Part shown: positions 33,535 through 42,636 of the stretch, in pieces
Position numbering within the stretch: the first letter of the stretch is position 1
How the letters are laid out: each line of letters opens with the position of its first letter
Origin: Beroe forskalii
Lineage: Eukaryota; Ctenophora; Nuda; Beroida; Beroidae
Assembly: GCA_011033025.1 (NCBI GenBank)
Contig: WFMF01000316.1
Coordinates: forward strand, 124,001 to 188,000
Length of the DNA stretch: 64,000 bases
Reading direction: 5' to 3'
Notes under the pieces: model-generated
Told to the model about the DNA's origin: nothing
Databases searched by the model: none
What the model saw: only the letters and a program-made list of their open reading frames with translations
Translations under genes and position numbers: made by a program

Positions 33535-34112
33535 TAACATGCCGTGTTCTGATATTATAGGTCATTCTGTTGTTTTAGTGTTTTAATTTATTGTCTTAAA
33601 GTGAGGGGTTACTGAGACAGTGCCTGCTCTGACCTTCAGAGCAAACCCTATTCGACCCTTTTTGACAGAAAACAGTCGTGGAAACATTGAATCTTGGCGT
33701 GTATTCAATATTTGGTGATGAAGGTTTTGTATTGTTGAAGTTTTTATGATCTTATGATGAGCCCTAAGCTGACCCAATAGGTACTTTCGATAGTTCATAG
33801 AGTTTTATTTGAAATTTGTTAATTTATCACCCATTCCCTTTGTGCTTTTGTTGGCTGCCGCAAAATCACCTGCGATATCTAAATATCGATATAAAAGTTT
33901 AAAATTACATACGTTTTAATAGTTGAATGCTTGCCACCCATTGCTTACAGTATCAGGAATAGGAACACCTCTAATAATTCAAAATGTCATGATACCAATG
34001 TTTTGGTGTAGGAATCCAGTAACACAAGTCATGTAAAGGAAGACAGCAGCTACAGACAGACAGCAGATTAGCAAACACCAGCTACAGACATTAGCAGCAG
34101 CTAGACCCGCCC
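33535..34112. other. Intergenic, no gene seen
   Basis: Short spacer between the uS7m-like gene and the carrier gene. The last ~70 bases contain a repeated CAGCAGCTACAGACA phrase that is probably 5' UTR. Confidence 0.5.
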
Positions 34113-35207
34113 ATGTCTCTCCCCTCCTTCTCAGACAACCTCAGACAATGGCTGTCTCGATACGTTCCCGTGGAGGAGCACGAAGAAACCTTCGTGCGCT
34201 ACCGAGGTGCCATCATGCAGTGGGGCCTTGTCCAGAACAGCCTGTGTGTGGGGCTCGCCTCGGCCTCCTCAGTATTCGTCACTCAGCCGCTGGACTTGGT
34301 GAAAGTGCGGCTGCAGCTGCAGGGCGAGCTGAGACCGCCTGGCAAACATCCCGTGATGTACCGGACCATTCCGCAGTCTCTGGTGCAGGTACTGAATCTG
34401 GAGGGGGTTAAGAAGGGCTTGTACAAGGGGACACTGCAGGCGTGGTTCTATCAACTCGTCTCTAACTCTGTACGTGTTTTTGTCTTTGACAAGTGTCAGA
34501 CCCTGGGACTAACTAGTGACATGGAGGAGCAGCCTGTTATAGGACGGTATCTCATAGCCAGCATTGCGGGAGGGTGTGCTGGGGCTACCATCGCTAGTCC
34601 GCTATACCTCGCTAAGATACAGACCCAGTCCCAATGCCACCCCAGCATCGCAGTTGGGTGGCAGCACCCCCACCCAGCACCCAGATGGGTCCTATGGAAC
34701 TGCTTCCGAGGACACAAGGGATACCTCCGGAGCGGCTTTCAGGGCGGCACCAGCGCGTGTTTGCGAGTCAGTGTCGCGAGCTCCGCCCAACTCTTCACCT
34801 TCACGACCCTCCAACATGGCTTCTACTCGCTCGGAGTGCAGAGTGCTTTGGCTAACTCCTGTCTGAGTGGTGTGTTGTCCTGTATCCCTGTAGTCCTGAT
34901 ATCCAACCCATTCGACGTTATCTGTACCCGGATGTATAACCAGGAGTTGGAGGCGCACTACAAGAGCATGCGGGAATGTGCTGAGAAGTTGTACCGCAGG
35001 GAGGGCTTCAGGGCTTTTTACAAAGGAGCAGTGGCTAACTACTGCCGGACTATGCCTCACATGCTCCTCACACTAGCTCTGTGGGACAAGTTGAGGAGTA
35101 AGGGCATTGATATTCAGATGATGAACCAATCTTATGATAAAGGTCTGGATATTGAAACAGAATTTACGCATAAAAAGCTGATGTCTAAATTTGATATTGA
35201 TCCTTAG
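34113..35207 (+). CDS. SLC25A35: Mitochondrial solute carrier, SLC25A34/35-like
   Basis: Intronless 364-codon member of the mitochondrial carrier family, which exchanges small metabolites across the inner membrane. Three carrier repeats are visible. Signature 1 is QPLDLVKVRLQLQGELRPPG. Signature 2 is SPLYLAKIQTQSQ, followed by SIAVGWQH. Signature 3 is NPFDVICTRMYNQ, followed by EGFRAFYKGAVANYCRTMPH. These match SLC25A35 best (QLQGELQAPG, IAVGHQYKH, SSTQL, FDVACTRLYNQ in human), so I place it in the 34/35 pair; the substrate is unsettled. It has about 40 extra residues before the first repeat and a ~30-residue tail after the last helix. GC content is higher than in surrounding sequence. The frame is intact. 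Confidence 0.9.
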   Translation: MSLPSFSDNLRQWLSRYVPVEEHEETFVRYRGAIMQWGLVQNSLCVGLASASSVFVTQPLDLVKVRLQLQGELRPPGKHPVMYRTIPQSLVQVLNLEGVKKGLYKGTLQAWFYQLVSNSVRVFVFDKCQTLGLTSDMEEQPVIGRYLIASIAGGCAGATIASPLYLAKIQTQSQCHPSIAVGWQHPHPAPRWVLWNCFRGHKGYLRSGFQGGTSACLRVSVASSAQLFTFTTLQHGFYSLGVQSALANSCLSGVLSCIPVVLISNPFDVICTRMYNQELEAHYKSMRECAEKLYRREGFRAFYKGAVANYCRTMPHMLLTLALWDKLRSKGIDIQMMNQSYDKGLDIETEFTHKKLMSKFDIDP

Positions 35208-35321
35208 AGCTTTAGCATTAATTTAGGACCATTAAGGCATGAGTCGTCAAATACGTACTTATTCTCTGTGCGTTAACCATCATTAATCCAAATGATATTT
35301 AATTTATTATGTTTAACTTAA

Positions 35322-37142
35322 AGGACCAATACACTATACTGAAGTTGCCGATTTTATTTTACTACCAGCTTCATTTCATAAAATTATGCAGATTAGTGAA
35401 AACCCGAGCTCTCTATCTGCTTTCTACACGGAGTTACAGCGATATTAAGTGTACGTAATTTGATCATGCTGCTACGTCATAAATCACTGATTCGCAGGAA
35501 GAGGAATGTATCACGCACTGCGTAATATCATAGTTTACGTAAGAACGTAGTCGGAAATTATTGTTTGCTTGTCATTTATTTTTCCACCCTGATAACTATT
35601 TTTGACGGACAATAATTACATAGTTTGGAATGGATATTAATTACTAGGGATCAACTAACTAATTAGGTAATAGTATATTTGCATTACTGATTAATATGGT
35701 ATATCAAATCAAAGGAAGTGAGCAACTGACCCCATTAGCTCTATGAATAGCACCGTACAGACAGGAAATTAACTCCTACTGCTCTATTGTTTAACTGGCT
35801 CCACTTCTAGAATCAGTTCAGAACTTAGGTTCCTAGAGCTAGAGTATGAATACTGTAGGTACTGGTCTGGAGTCCATGGAATCCACTAAGATTCATTAAT
35901 CAGAGTGGTCAATGGACATGTCAAGTTTATCGTCATTGAACTATTGACCTTATGATTTCAAATGTCCCTCATTGGATTTGATCATTCACCGTTAGTTTCA
36001 ATCCTATCCGATGGCTTTATAATTACGTACTTGGGCCCATCAGAAATTTTAAATTATAGGACTTATGGTGTTCATCGGACCACCATTACCATAATCACAT
36101 CAATATTAGCTGAATTTTCTTAGCACAGTTAGATTGCCCAGAAGATACATTGCGTTTGTTTAAGAAGTTAAAAAAGTTAGAAACATCTTAATATTGCAAT
36201 GAAGGGGCAAAATGGTACCACAGGAACACGACAAAAATTAGCCTCCATTAGCCTCCATTAGCCTCCATGGAGGCTGAGTGGAGCCTGAGTGGAGCCTGAG
36301 TGGAGGCTAAGTGGAGGCTAATTTTAAAAATTAGCCTCCACGGAGGCTAGTGGAGGCATGAGGCTAATTTTTGAAAAATAGCCTCCACTATGGAGGCTAT
36401 ATTAGCCTCCACTAGCCTCCATTAGCCTCCACTAGCCTCCACTCAGCCTCCACTCAGCCTCCACTCAGCCTCCATGGAGGCTAATGGAGGCTAATTTTTG
36501 TCGTGTTCCTGTGGTACCATTTTGCCCAATGAAGGTTGTCAATAAATCAGTTAAGCATTGTCAACCCATTACTATACTTAATTGGACCAATTTTTTGGGA
36601 ATTTGGGGTGTCAGATGGGCTCAATTGGACAATACTATATATTATCATCGGATGTTTCGACCGACGACTCTTGGAAGTGACTAAAACCTTCAATATAATA
36701 TGATACCTACAATATAAAGGACAAGATTTGCTAATTTTACCGCCTATAATATGTATGATTCAGAAGCATTTGCTTCATTATTTTTCAAAGATGTTACCAA
36801 ATTAGATAATTAGCACAATACTAGAAACCAGTTGGTATCATCCATAATCACTAATTTGAGTAAACAATGCACCCCTGAACCAAAACAAAACAACACAACA
36901 CACATCATAATACAGTGTTTATACAGCGCTCAGAGGCGGAGCAGCACTAATTGTAATCGATAGCAGTGATTTATGACGTATCATAGCGGAATACAGAGTT
37001 ACACTTTACACGCTTGTATCTCAGAAATTAGATCACGTAGAGAGATCGGAATTTCACTAAAGTGTGTATAATAAATTGCTGCGTAATATTGAATGATTAA
37101 TCATTTAATTTTTTAAACTCGATTCTATAGTGTATTGGTCCT
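35322..37142. mobile_element. 1.8-kb TTAA-flanked DNA transposon remnant
   Basis: Termini AGGACCAATACACTATA and TATAGTGTATTGGTCCT are bounded on both sides by TTAA (35318-35321 and 37143-37146). Inverted similarity continues roughly 240 bp inward: the phrase TACGTCATAAATCACTG on the left corresponds to CAGTGATTTATGACGTA on the right. TTAA target preference fits piggyBac or Kolobok types. No transposase frame is visible. A second element (36205-36527) is nested inside. Confidence 0.85.
36205..36527. mobile_element. Nested palindromic MITE made of GGAGGCTAA units
   Basis: 323 bp flanked by the 7-bp direct repeat AATGAAG (36198-36204 and 36528-36534). Termini GGGCAAAATGGTACCACAGG and the exact complement run more than 40 bp into the element. 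The rest is an array of ~10-12-bp units, TTAGCCTCCA on one side and TGGAGGCTAA on the other, so the entire element can fold on itself. Confidence 0.88.
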
Positions 37143-37190
37143 TTAAACGCTTTTTGTACTATTTTGTCTTTCATTACGGTTTACTATTTA

Positions 37191-37352
37191 GGGATCGTTC
37201 ACATATTACGTAATCAATTTTTGGCCGATTTCAACCCCCCTCCCCTTCGTAATCAAGTTTACAGTAGTTGTATTCGTTACAATAACATGTAACGTAATCA
37301 TTCGGAAACCCCCTCCCCCCTCTAGGTGATTACGTAATATGTGAACGATCCC
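37191..37352. mobile_element. Harbinger/ISL2EU-like MITE
   Basis: 162 bp. Termini GGGATCGTTCACATATTACG and the exact complement are flanked by TTA on both sides (37188-37190 and 37353-37355). The end sequence and 3-bp target are typical of PIF-Harbinger/ISL2EU elements. No coding capacity. Confidence 0.85.
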
Positions 37353-37584
37353 TTATATGCATAAACTCCTCTGAATAGTGGATATTAAATCCCTCTGGAT
37401 GTATTTACCCAGCCTTGTATATTACCTCTTGGGCCTGATTAATCAATCGATTGAATTAATTCAAAAGTCTTTTGATTTCTTCAATGTTCCTTGATCCTTA
37501 GCTTTTAATCTTTTACTGACTTAGTAGGTCCTTACTACCGGCAACTTAGCAAATATAACACAATTACTTCTGCATAGTAACGGT

Positions 37585-40500
37585 ATGGCATATTTCAAGA
37601 AGGGTCCTCCTGGACAGCGCGGTATTGGGTTTGGTGGATTCAACCTGAAGGCTAATGAAGAGCCAGAAGCACTTCCCTCCAACCCTGAATTCAGCAGAGA
37701 TAGGGAGCCTAAGCGCCCAAAGCCACCTTCAGAACCTTCCAGAAAACTTCCAAAACTCACTGAGGAAGAGTGAGTGTTGACAGTCGCCCTTTCCTCTAAA
37801 GCTGGAGTTCTCAGATTTATACGTCTCAGAACGTATTGTTAACAATAATCATTTGTGATTTTTGGATTGAATTTGCTAAATGCCTTCGAACTTCGAAGTT
37901 ATGTCTTGGTAACAGTATTTGATTGACACTGTAAAATTATAAACTTTGATAGGAGGGTTCCTTTCCCTCATTTTCTTCATAATTTAGTTACTGTAGGTGT
38001 ATAAGTAACATTGCCCTCCACAGCTACGAGGAGGTTAGGCAGTATGAGAGAAGCCAGCAAAGACGTCGTCGCTCCAGATCCAGATCACGCAGCCCTCGAC
38101 GAAGACGGAGCAGATCACCAAGAAGCAGATCACCAAGAAGCAGATCTCCTAGGCGACGTTCCCGGTCTCCAAGAAGACGATCCAGATCCCCTAGACGGAG
38201 AAGCAGGGACAGGTAAGTTTAAAGTGTTCTAATTCCGCGTTTACCATCCTAGCTTCACCCTCAATTACTTCGTTACTGAAAAAGATTTTAAGCGATAGAA
38301 CATGGACCGAAGTCTGAACATGGCGCAATCGATTTTAGATCTCGATACTTAATAAATTACCTCTAAGAAAATGATCAAATACCTTGAACCCGTTGTCGCA
38401 GATCACGGTCTCCCCGATCATCACGGTCTCCCAGACGACGTAGCAGATCCTCCTCTCCTCCCCCTCCCAGAAGATCCCCGGAACACCACCAATACCAGCA
38501 GCTGGAGCAAGGAGGAGAACACGGCTACAACGAGCAAGGCACAGCCAGGAGAACCTTCACAGAATCAGCACCCGTCAGTGCAGAGAAGAGGACTTTCTCT
38601 GAGGCACCGCCCAGACCATCGAATTACAGTGAGACGGGTGGGAGTGAGGGAGGTAGTGGAAGGGGTGGGAGTGAAAGGGGTGGGAATGGAGGTGGAAGGA
38701 GTGGGAGGGGGAGTATGTTGGATTCATTCCAAGATGATGAGTTGCTGGAATATGCTGAACAGCAAGCCAAGGAAGAAGATGAAGAAGACGAAGACGATCC
38801 ACTGGATGCGTTCATGGCCGGTATCGAGGTAAATTTTACCATGTGACACTTTTCAGAATGTTGAAGCAAAGAGTAAAATCTCGAAACAAAATTCCAAGTC
38901 ACAAAACTTGTTGATAATAAGTAGTTCTGTTACTCCGGTTTCCGCAGACCTTGATGAATTTGACATCTCAATTCAGACACAAATAAAGAAGCAAGATGAA
39001 AAGAAGAAAGTTGAAGATGAACAACCTGAAGATAATAAACAACAGAAGTAAGTTCTTTGCCTTTACGCCTGTACTCTTGGACTATGGACTGAGTTTAGCT
39101 AGAAAGTTTCTAAAATGAGTGATGAATTATTAGAACTAAGCGATACTGTAAATTTTGGAGTCTTTTTAGAAAGCGAGATAGTGAATGGTTTTAGGGGTTT
39201 AGTTAGAGGTTCATCTCGTAGATAGAGGTTCATCTCGTAGATAGATAAGAGGGTGCCAGCAGACAGGTTGTCAAAGAGGTACTGTAAAGTTGTGAAGGAG
39301 GTGCCAGGTTGTCAGGGAGGTACCAGGTTGTCAAGGAGGTGCCAGGTTGTCAAGGAGGTGCCAGGTTTTCAAGGAGGTGCCAGGTTGTCAAGGAGGTGCC
39401 GGGTTTCCAAGGAGGTGCCAGGCTGACCAGGAGGTGCCAGGTTTTTAAGGAGGTGCCAGGTTGTCAAGGAGGTGCCAGGTTGTCAAGGAGGTGCCAGGTT
39501 GTCAAGGAGGTGCCAGGTTGTTGGGACATATTGAGCGTTTTGTTCCTCAGGGGACAGCGATGTGACATTGATGCTGATGACGACCAGGTACCATTGCTAC
39601 ACATGATATTTTCATTGCTTCATTGCACACAATGATTTCATTAGTTCTCCTTACGCCAGGATGCTTATTATATACTTCCTGCTTAACTTTCCTATACACG
39701 AATAAAATTAAATTTCAAACTTTGAAATAGTTCTGTTTGAAGGTACCCTCGTAGCTCACCACCCCAAACTACTTCACCCCGCACCCCAGGAGTCGTATTT
39801 CAAGGCAATGGAAGAGAACCCTAACTTCGTGGCTCCGGAGGAAGAAGACGATATGGAGGTGGATTACGACGCGGATGGGAACCCCATATACACCCCCAAG
39901 AAGAAGGTATACCAGTGCTATTCAATTACTAATAATCACACTGCTTGGTTATATTGCACAAGAGTATCGATTGATTATCAAGACAATTTCTATACGGCTG
40001 CCATTGAAAATGGTGATGAGAGAACTAGGAGAAATTTGTCCCTGAGCATTTTGACACAGTCCCTCTGAATGACGACCAACTCGCTTCAGATCATTGTGCC
40101 GCTGGATCCCATAGACCACTCGGAGATCACATATCCGGCATTTGGAAAGGACTTCTACAAGGAGCACGGTGATATAGAGAAACTCAACGCTCTCGAAGTT
40201 GTGGAGTTGCGGAACAAACTTGGGTTACGGGTATCTGGGTTCAACCCGCCCAAACCTGTGTCCAGCTTTGCTCACTTTGGTTTCGACTCCCACACCATGG
40301 CGACCATTAGGAAACAGGAGTATACCAAGCCGACACCAATCCAGGCGCAGGTAATGCGACAATTCAGGAAATCGTTGTTGAATTTGAGAAATATCCACGT
40401 GAATTGACCCCTTCAAATTTAATTGTGATATTATGATAAAAACGGTCCCGGGTCGGTAAACGCAGCTTTAATCATACATTCACTTTATGATGTACAGTTA

Positions 40501-41768
40501 TCAAGTTGTAAATCCTCTTCCCCTATCCAATGACACCAATCCAGGCGCAGGCTATCCCAGCTGCTATGGCAGGTCGTGATGTGATCGGCATTGCCCGGAC
40601 TGGGTCCGGTAAAACGGCTGCCTACGTGTGGCCCATGATCCCCCACATCATGGACCAGGAGGAGTTGGGGCCGGGAGACGGCCCCATCGCCCTCGTGCTG
40701 GCCCCCACCCGGGAACTCTGCATCCAGATCCACCAGGAGTGCAGGAAGTTCAGCAAGGCCTTCAAGCTGAGGGTCGTGTGCGCGTACGGGGGCGGTAACA
40801 TGTACGAGCAGGAGAAGGCATTAACGGCACAGTGCGAGATTGTGGTGGCTACACCTGTGAGTTACTATTAAAGCAGGAGTGTGTCATTACGTGGAGGGAG
40901 GGGGCTCTGAAATTAGCTCAATTTGGAGGGTTTCATGTTTCAATCACAGAATGGCATGGAGAGTTTTGGCAATTTGACATCCTTGGTTGCAATGATTATA
41001 TGAATTCACCTGCCTGAAGTCACACACTCAAGCTCGGTTAGCTGAAAATTAAAATGAACAGCCGAGCGTTGCAATGAAAATGTAAGTCTGTTAGGCATCC
41101 CGATTCTTAACTCCTTGAAATGAAAGCAATGGCAATCCCCTAATCACCGCAGGGTCGTCTGATAGACCACATAAAACGGAAGAAGGTGCTCATGACTCGG
41201 GTGACCTATCTCGTGTTAGACGAGTGTGACAGGATGTTCGACCTCGGCTTCGAACCCCAAGTTAACTCAATCGTACAGAGGTGTCGCCCAGATAGACAAA
41301 TCTTACTCTTCAGTGCCACCATGAGGAACAAAATCAATAGACTCTGTCGACGAGTCTTAGAGAGTAAGTGGATATCAAAGCTTGGGGGAGGGGGATTGGG
41401 AAGCGACTTGGATAAACCCCGGATGGATATCTAAAAAAATCGGTAAAAAGGGTGGTTTAATTTTTCGGGGTCTACAAAATCCCGAGACCTACAAATCCCG
41501 ACTTAGATGGTATATTTACAGCCTTTTTTGAGAAATGGTACCATTTAACACATGCTTTTATAGATTCGTGAGTAACCTCCTCTTTCAAGCCTCCCTCCCT
41601 CCCCAGGTCCTATCCACATCCAGGAGCAGTTCGGGCAGGTTCCGCTAACCAGACGTTACTCAGATCACGTACACTTACTCCTCACCCGAGGAAAAGTTCC
41701 GGGTGGCTGCAGACCCGACTCGTGGAGTTCACCTCCGGGGCAGTGTCCTCGTGTTCGTAACGAGGAAG
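37585..41768 (+). CDS. DDX42: DDX42 RNA helicase, copy A (5' complete, 3' truncated)
   Basis: DEAD-box-type helicase of the SF3b/spliceosome-associated DDX42 family. Exons: 37585-37769, 38024-38212, 38402-38828, 38857-39047, 39551-39587, 39790-39906, 40090-40350, 40551-40856, 41153-41363 and 41607-41768. Phases agree throughout; intron 3 is 28 nt (38829-38856). The N-terminus [17 protein letters not shown] matches DDX42 (RGFGFGGF). Exons 2-3 add an Arg/Ser-repeat domain. [26 protein letters not shown] and [15 protein letters not shown] follow. Helicase motifs: Q motif [16 protein letters not shown], Ia APTREL, II DECD (not DEAD), III SAT. Exon 10 carries several single-base indels against copy B, and everything after motif IV is missing. 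Exons 1-9 of A plus later exons of B would give a full protein. Intron 7 ends with a copy of the end of exon 7. Confidence 0.88.
38829..38856 (+). other. 28-nt intron in DDX42 copy A
   Basis: GTAAAT...TTTTCAG. Removing it joins GIE to NVEAKSKIS in frame and keeps [10 protein letters not shown] open. No other GT-AG choice with the conventional-looking CCGCAG acceptor further on fits the phase. CFDP1 has an intron of the same length (25295-25322). Confidence 0.8.
39261..39530. repeat. Intronic minisatellite, DDX42 copy A
   Basis: About a dozen copies of a ~19-20-bp unit, GGTGCCAGGTTGTCAAGGA, in the intron before exon 5. The matching array in copy B is at about 45,267-45,545. Confidence 0.92.
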
Positions 41769-41965
41769 GTGAGGATTGTGTGTCCGTGTTCGTGACGAGG
41801 AAGGTGATTGTGTGTCCTCGTGTTTAAACGAGGAAGGTGAGATCGTGTGTCCGTGTTTGTCACGAGGAAGGTGGGGATTGTGTGTCCTCGTGTTCCGCTA
41901 ACGAGGAAGGTGAGATCTCGTGTCCTCGTGTTCGTAACGAGGAAGGTGAGATCGTGCTGAATTTC
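41740..41965. repeat. Donor-site minisatellite, DDX42 copy A (irregular)
   Basis: Six imperfect copies of a ~36-bp unit (CCTCGTGTTCGTAACGAGG, then AAGGTGAGAT). They repeat the end of exon 10 together with its 5' splice donor. Indels break the 36-bp spacing kept in copy B. Confidence 0.85.
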
Positions 41966-42050
41966 TCGTTACCTTCGGGTTGGCTTTAGAGTCACCAACA
42001 AAAATCGATGAGAGAAGTTTAGCTACAAAGTCCGTCCGGCTAGCTTTTAG

Positions 42051-42532
42051 CTACCTTAGGAGGTCTATTTATGGGTCGAAATTGCGGTGTTTGAAATTTT
42101 GCAGGTTGAAAATATGGGGATTTTTTCAAAAATCCCCAAATTTCACCCACCAAATAAAAATTGGGTGATTTTTCTGCTTTTTGCAGACAAATGAAAAGAT
42201 TTTTGCGGAAAACAATGGAAAAATAGATTAATTCTAATATTACAAATCGAATTTTGATCGTCTTCCTGAGCCTCTGCTTCATTAATTACTGTTCTAAATT
42301 TTGAATTTCAATTGTTTTAACCATTTGACTTTGACTAAATTATCTGTAACTATCTGAAAATTATCTCTGAAACGATATTGTACTGTTTTAGTACAGATAG
42401 CTTAAGAAATTTCGAAAGCGGGTTGAATTAAATCGGGGAGTAAAATTGCAGGCAAAATTTTGGTAGGTTAAAATAAAGGGATTTTTCGAAAATCCCAAAT
42501 TAAACCTTTATAAATAGACCTCCTAAGGTATT
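42051..42532. mobile_element. MITE in DDX42 copy A
   Basis: Perfect 21-bp inverted termini starting TACCTTAGGAGGTCTATTTA. The interior includes GGGGATTTTTTCAAAAATCCCC-type palindromes on both sides. The same element is in copy B at about 48,081-48,568, so it predates the duplication. Confidence 0.85.
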
Positions 42533-42557
42533 TAAAAGACATTAAGTCCGTTAACTT

Positions 42558-42636
42558 TTAAACCCGCGACGTGGGTGGACACCTTCAGTGTTCGTGCCGG
42601 GAGCGACGAGTCGCCACTAGAACAACGTTTTCTTGA
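42558..42636. other. Junction between the DDX42 copies
   Basis: About 80 bp unlike either copy, GC-richer than its surroundings (CCCGCGACGTGGGTGG). It separates the end of unit A from the start of unit B, which begins within exon 1 at GTCCTCCTGGACAG. Confidence 0.75.

Noticed and set aside
38371-38832. 153-codon frame with DHGLPDHHGL repeats
   Set aside because: Alternate frame of the DDX42 RS exon. The in-phase reading gives the RS domain and [11 protein letters not shown].
38857-38945. Acceptor at CCGCAG (about 38,946) for DDX42 exon 4
   Set aside because: It gives the wrong phase and an early stop, whereas the TTTTCAG acceptor at 38,856 keeps the frame open throughout.
39285-39530. Possible CRISPR-like array of short repeats
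   Set aside because: Units are directly adjacent with no unique spacers, and the setting is an animal intron.
39309-39635. 108-codon repetitive frame (CQVVKEVPG)
   Set aside because: Translation of the intronic minisatellite; splicing from exon 4 to exon 5 removes it.
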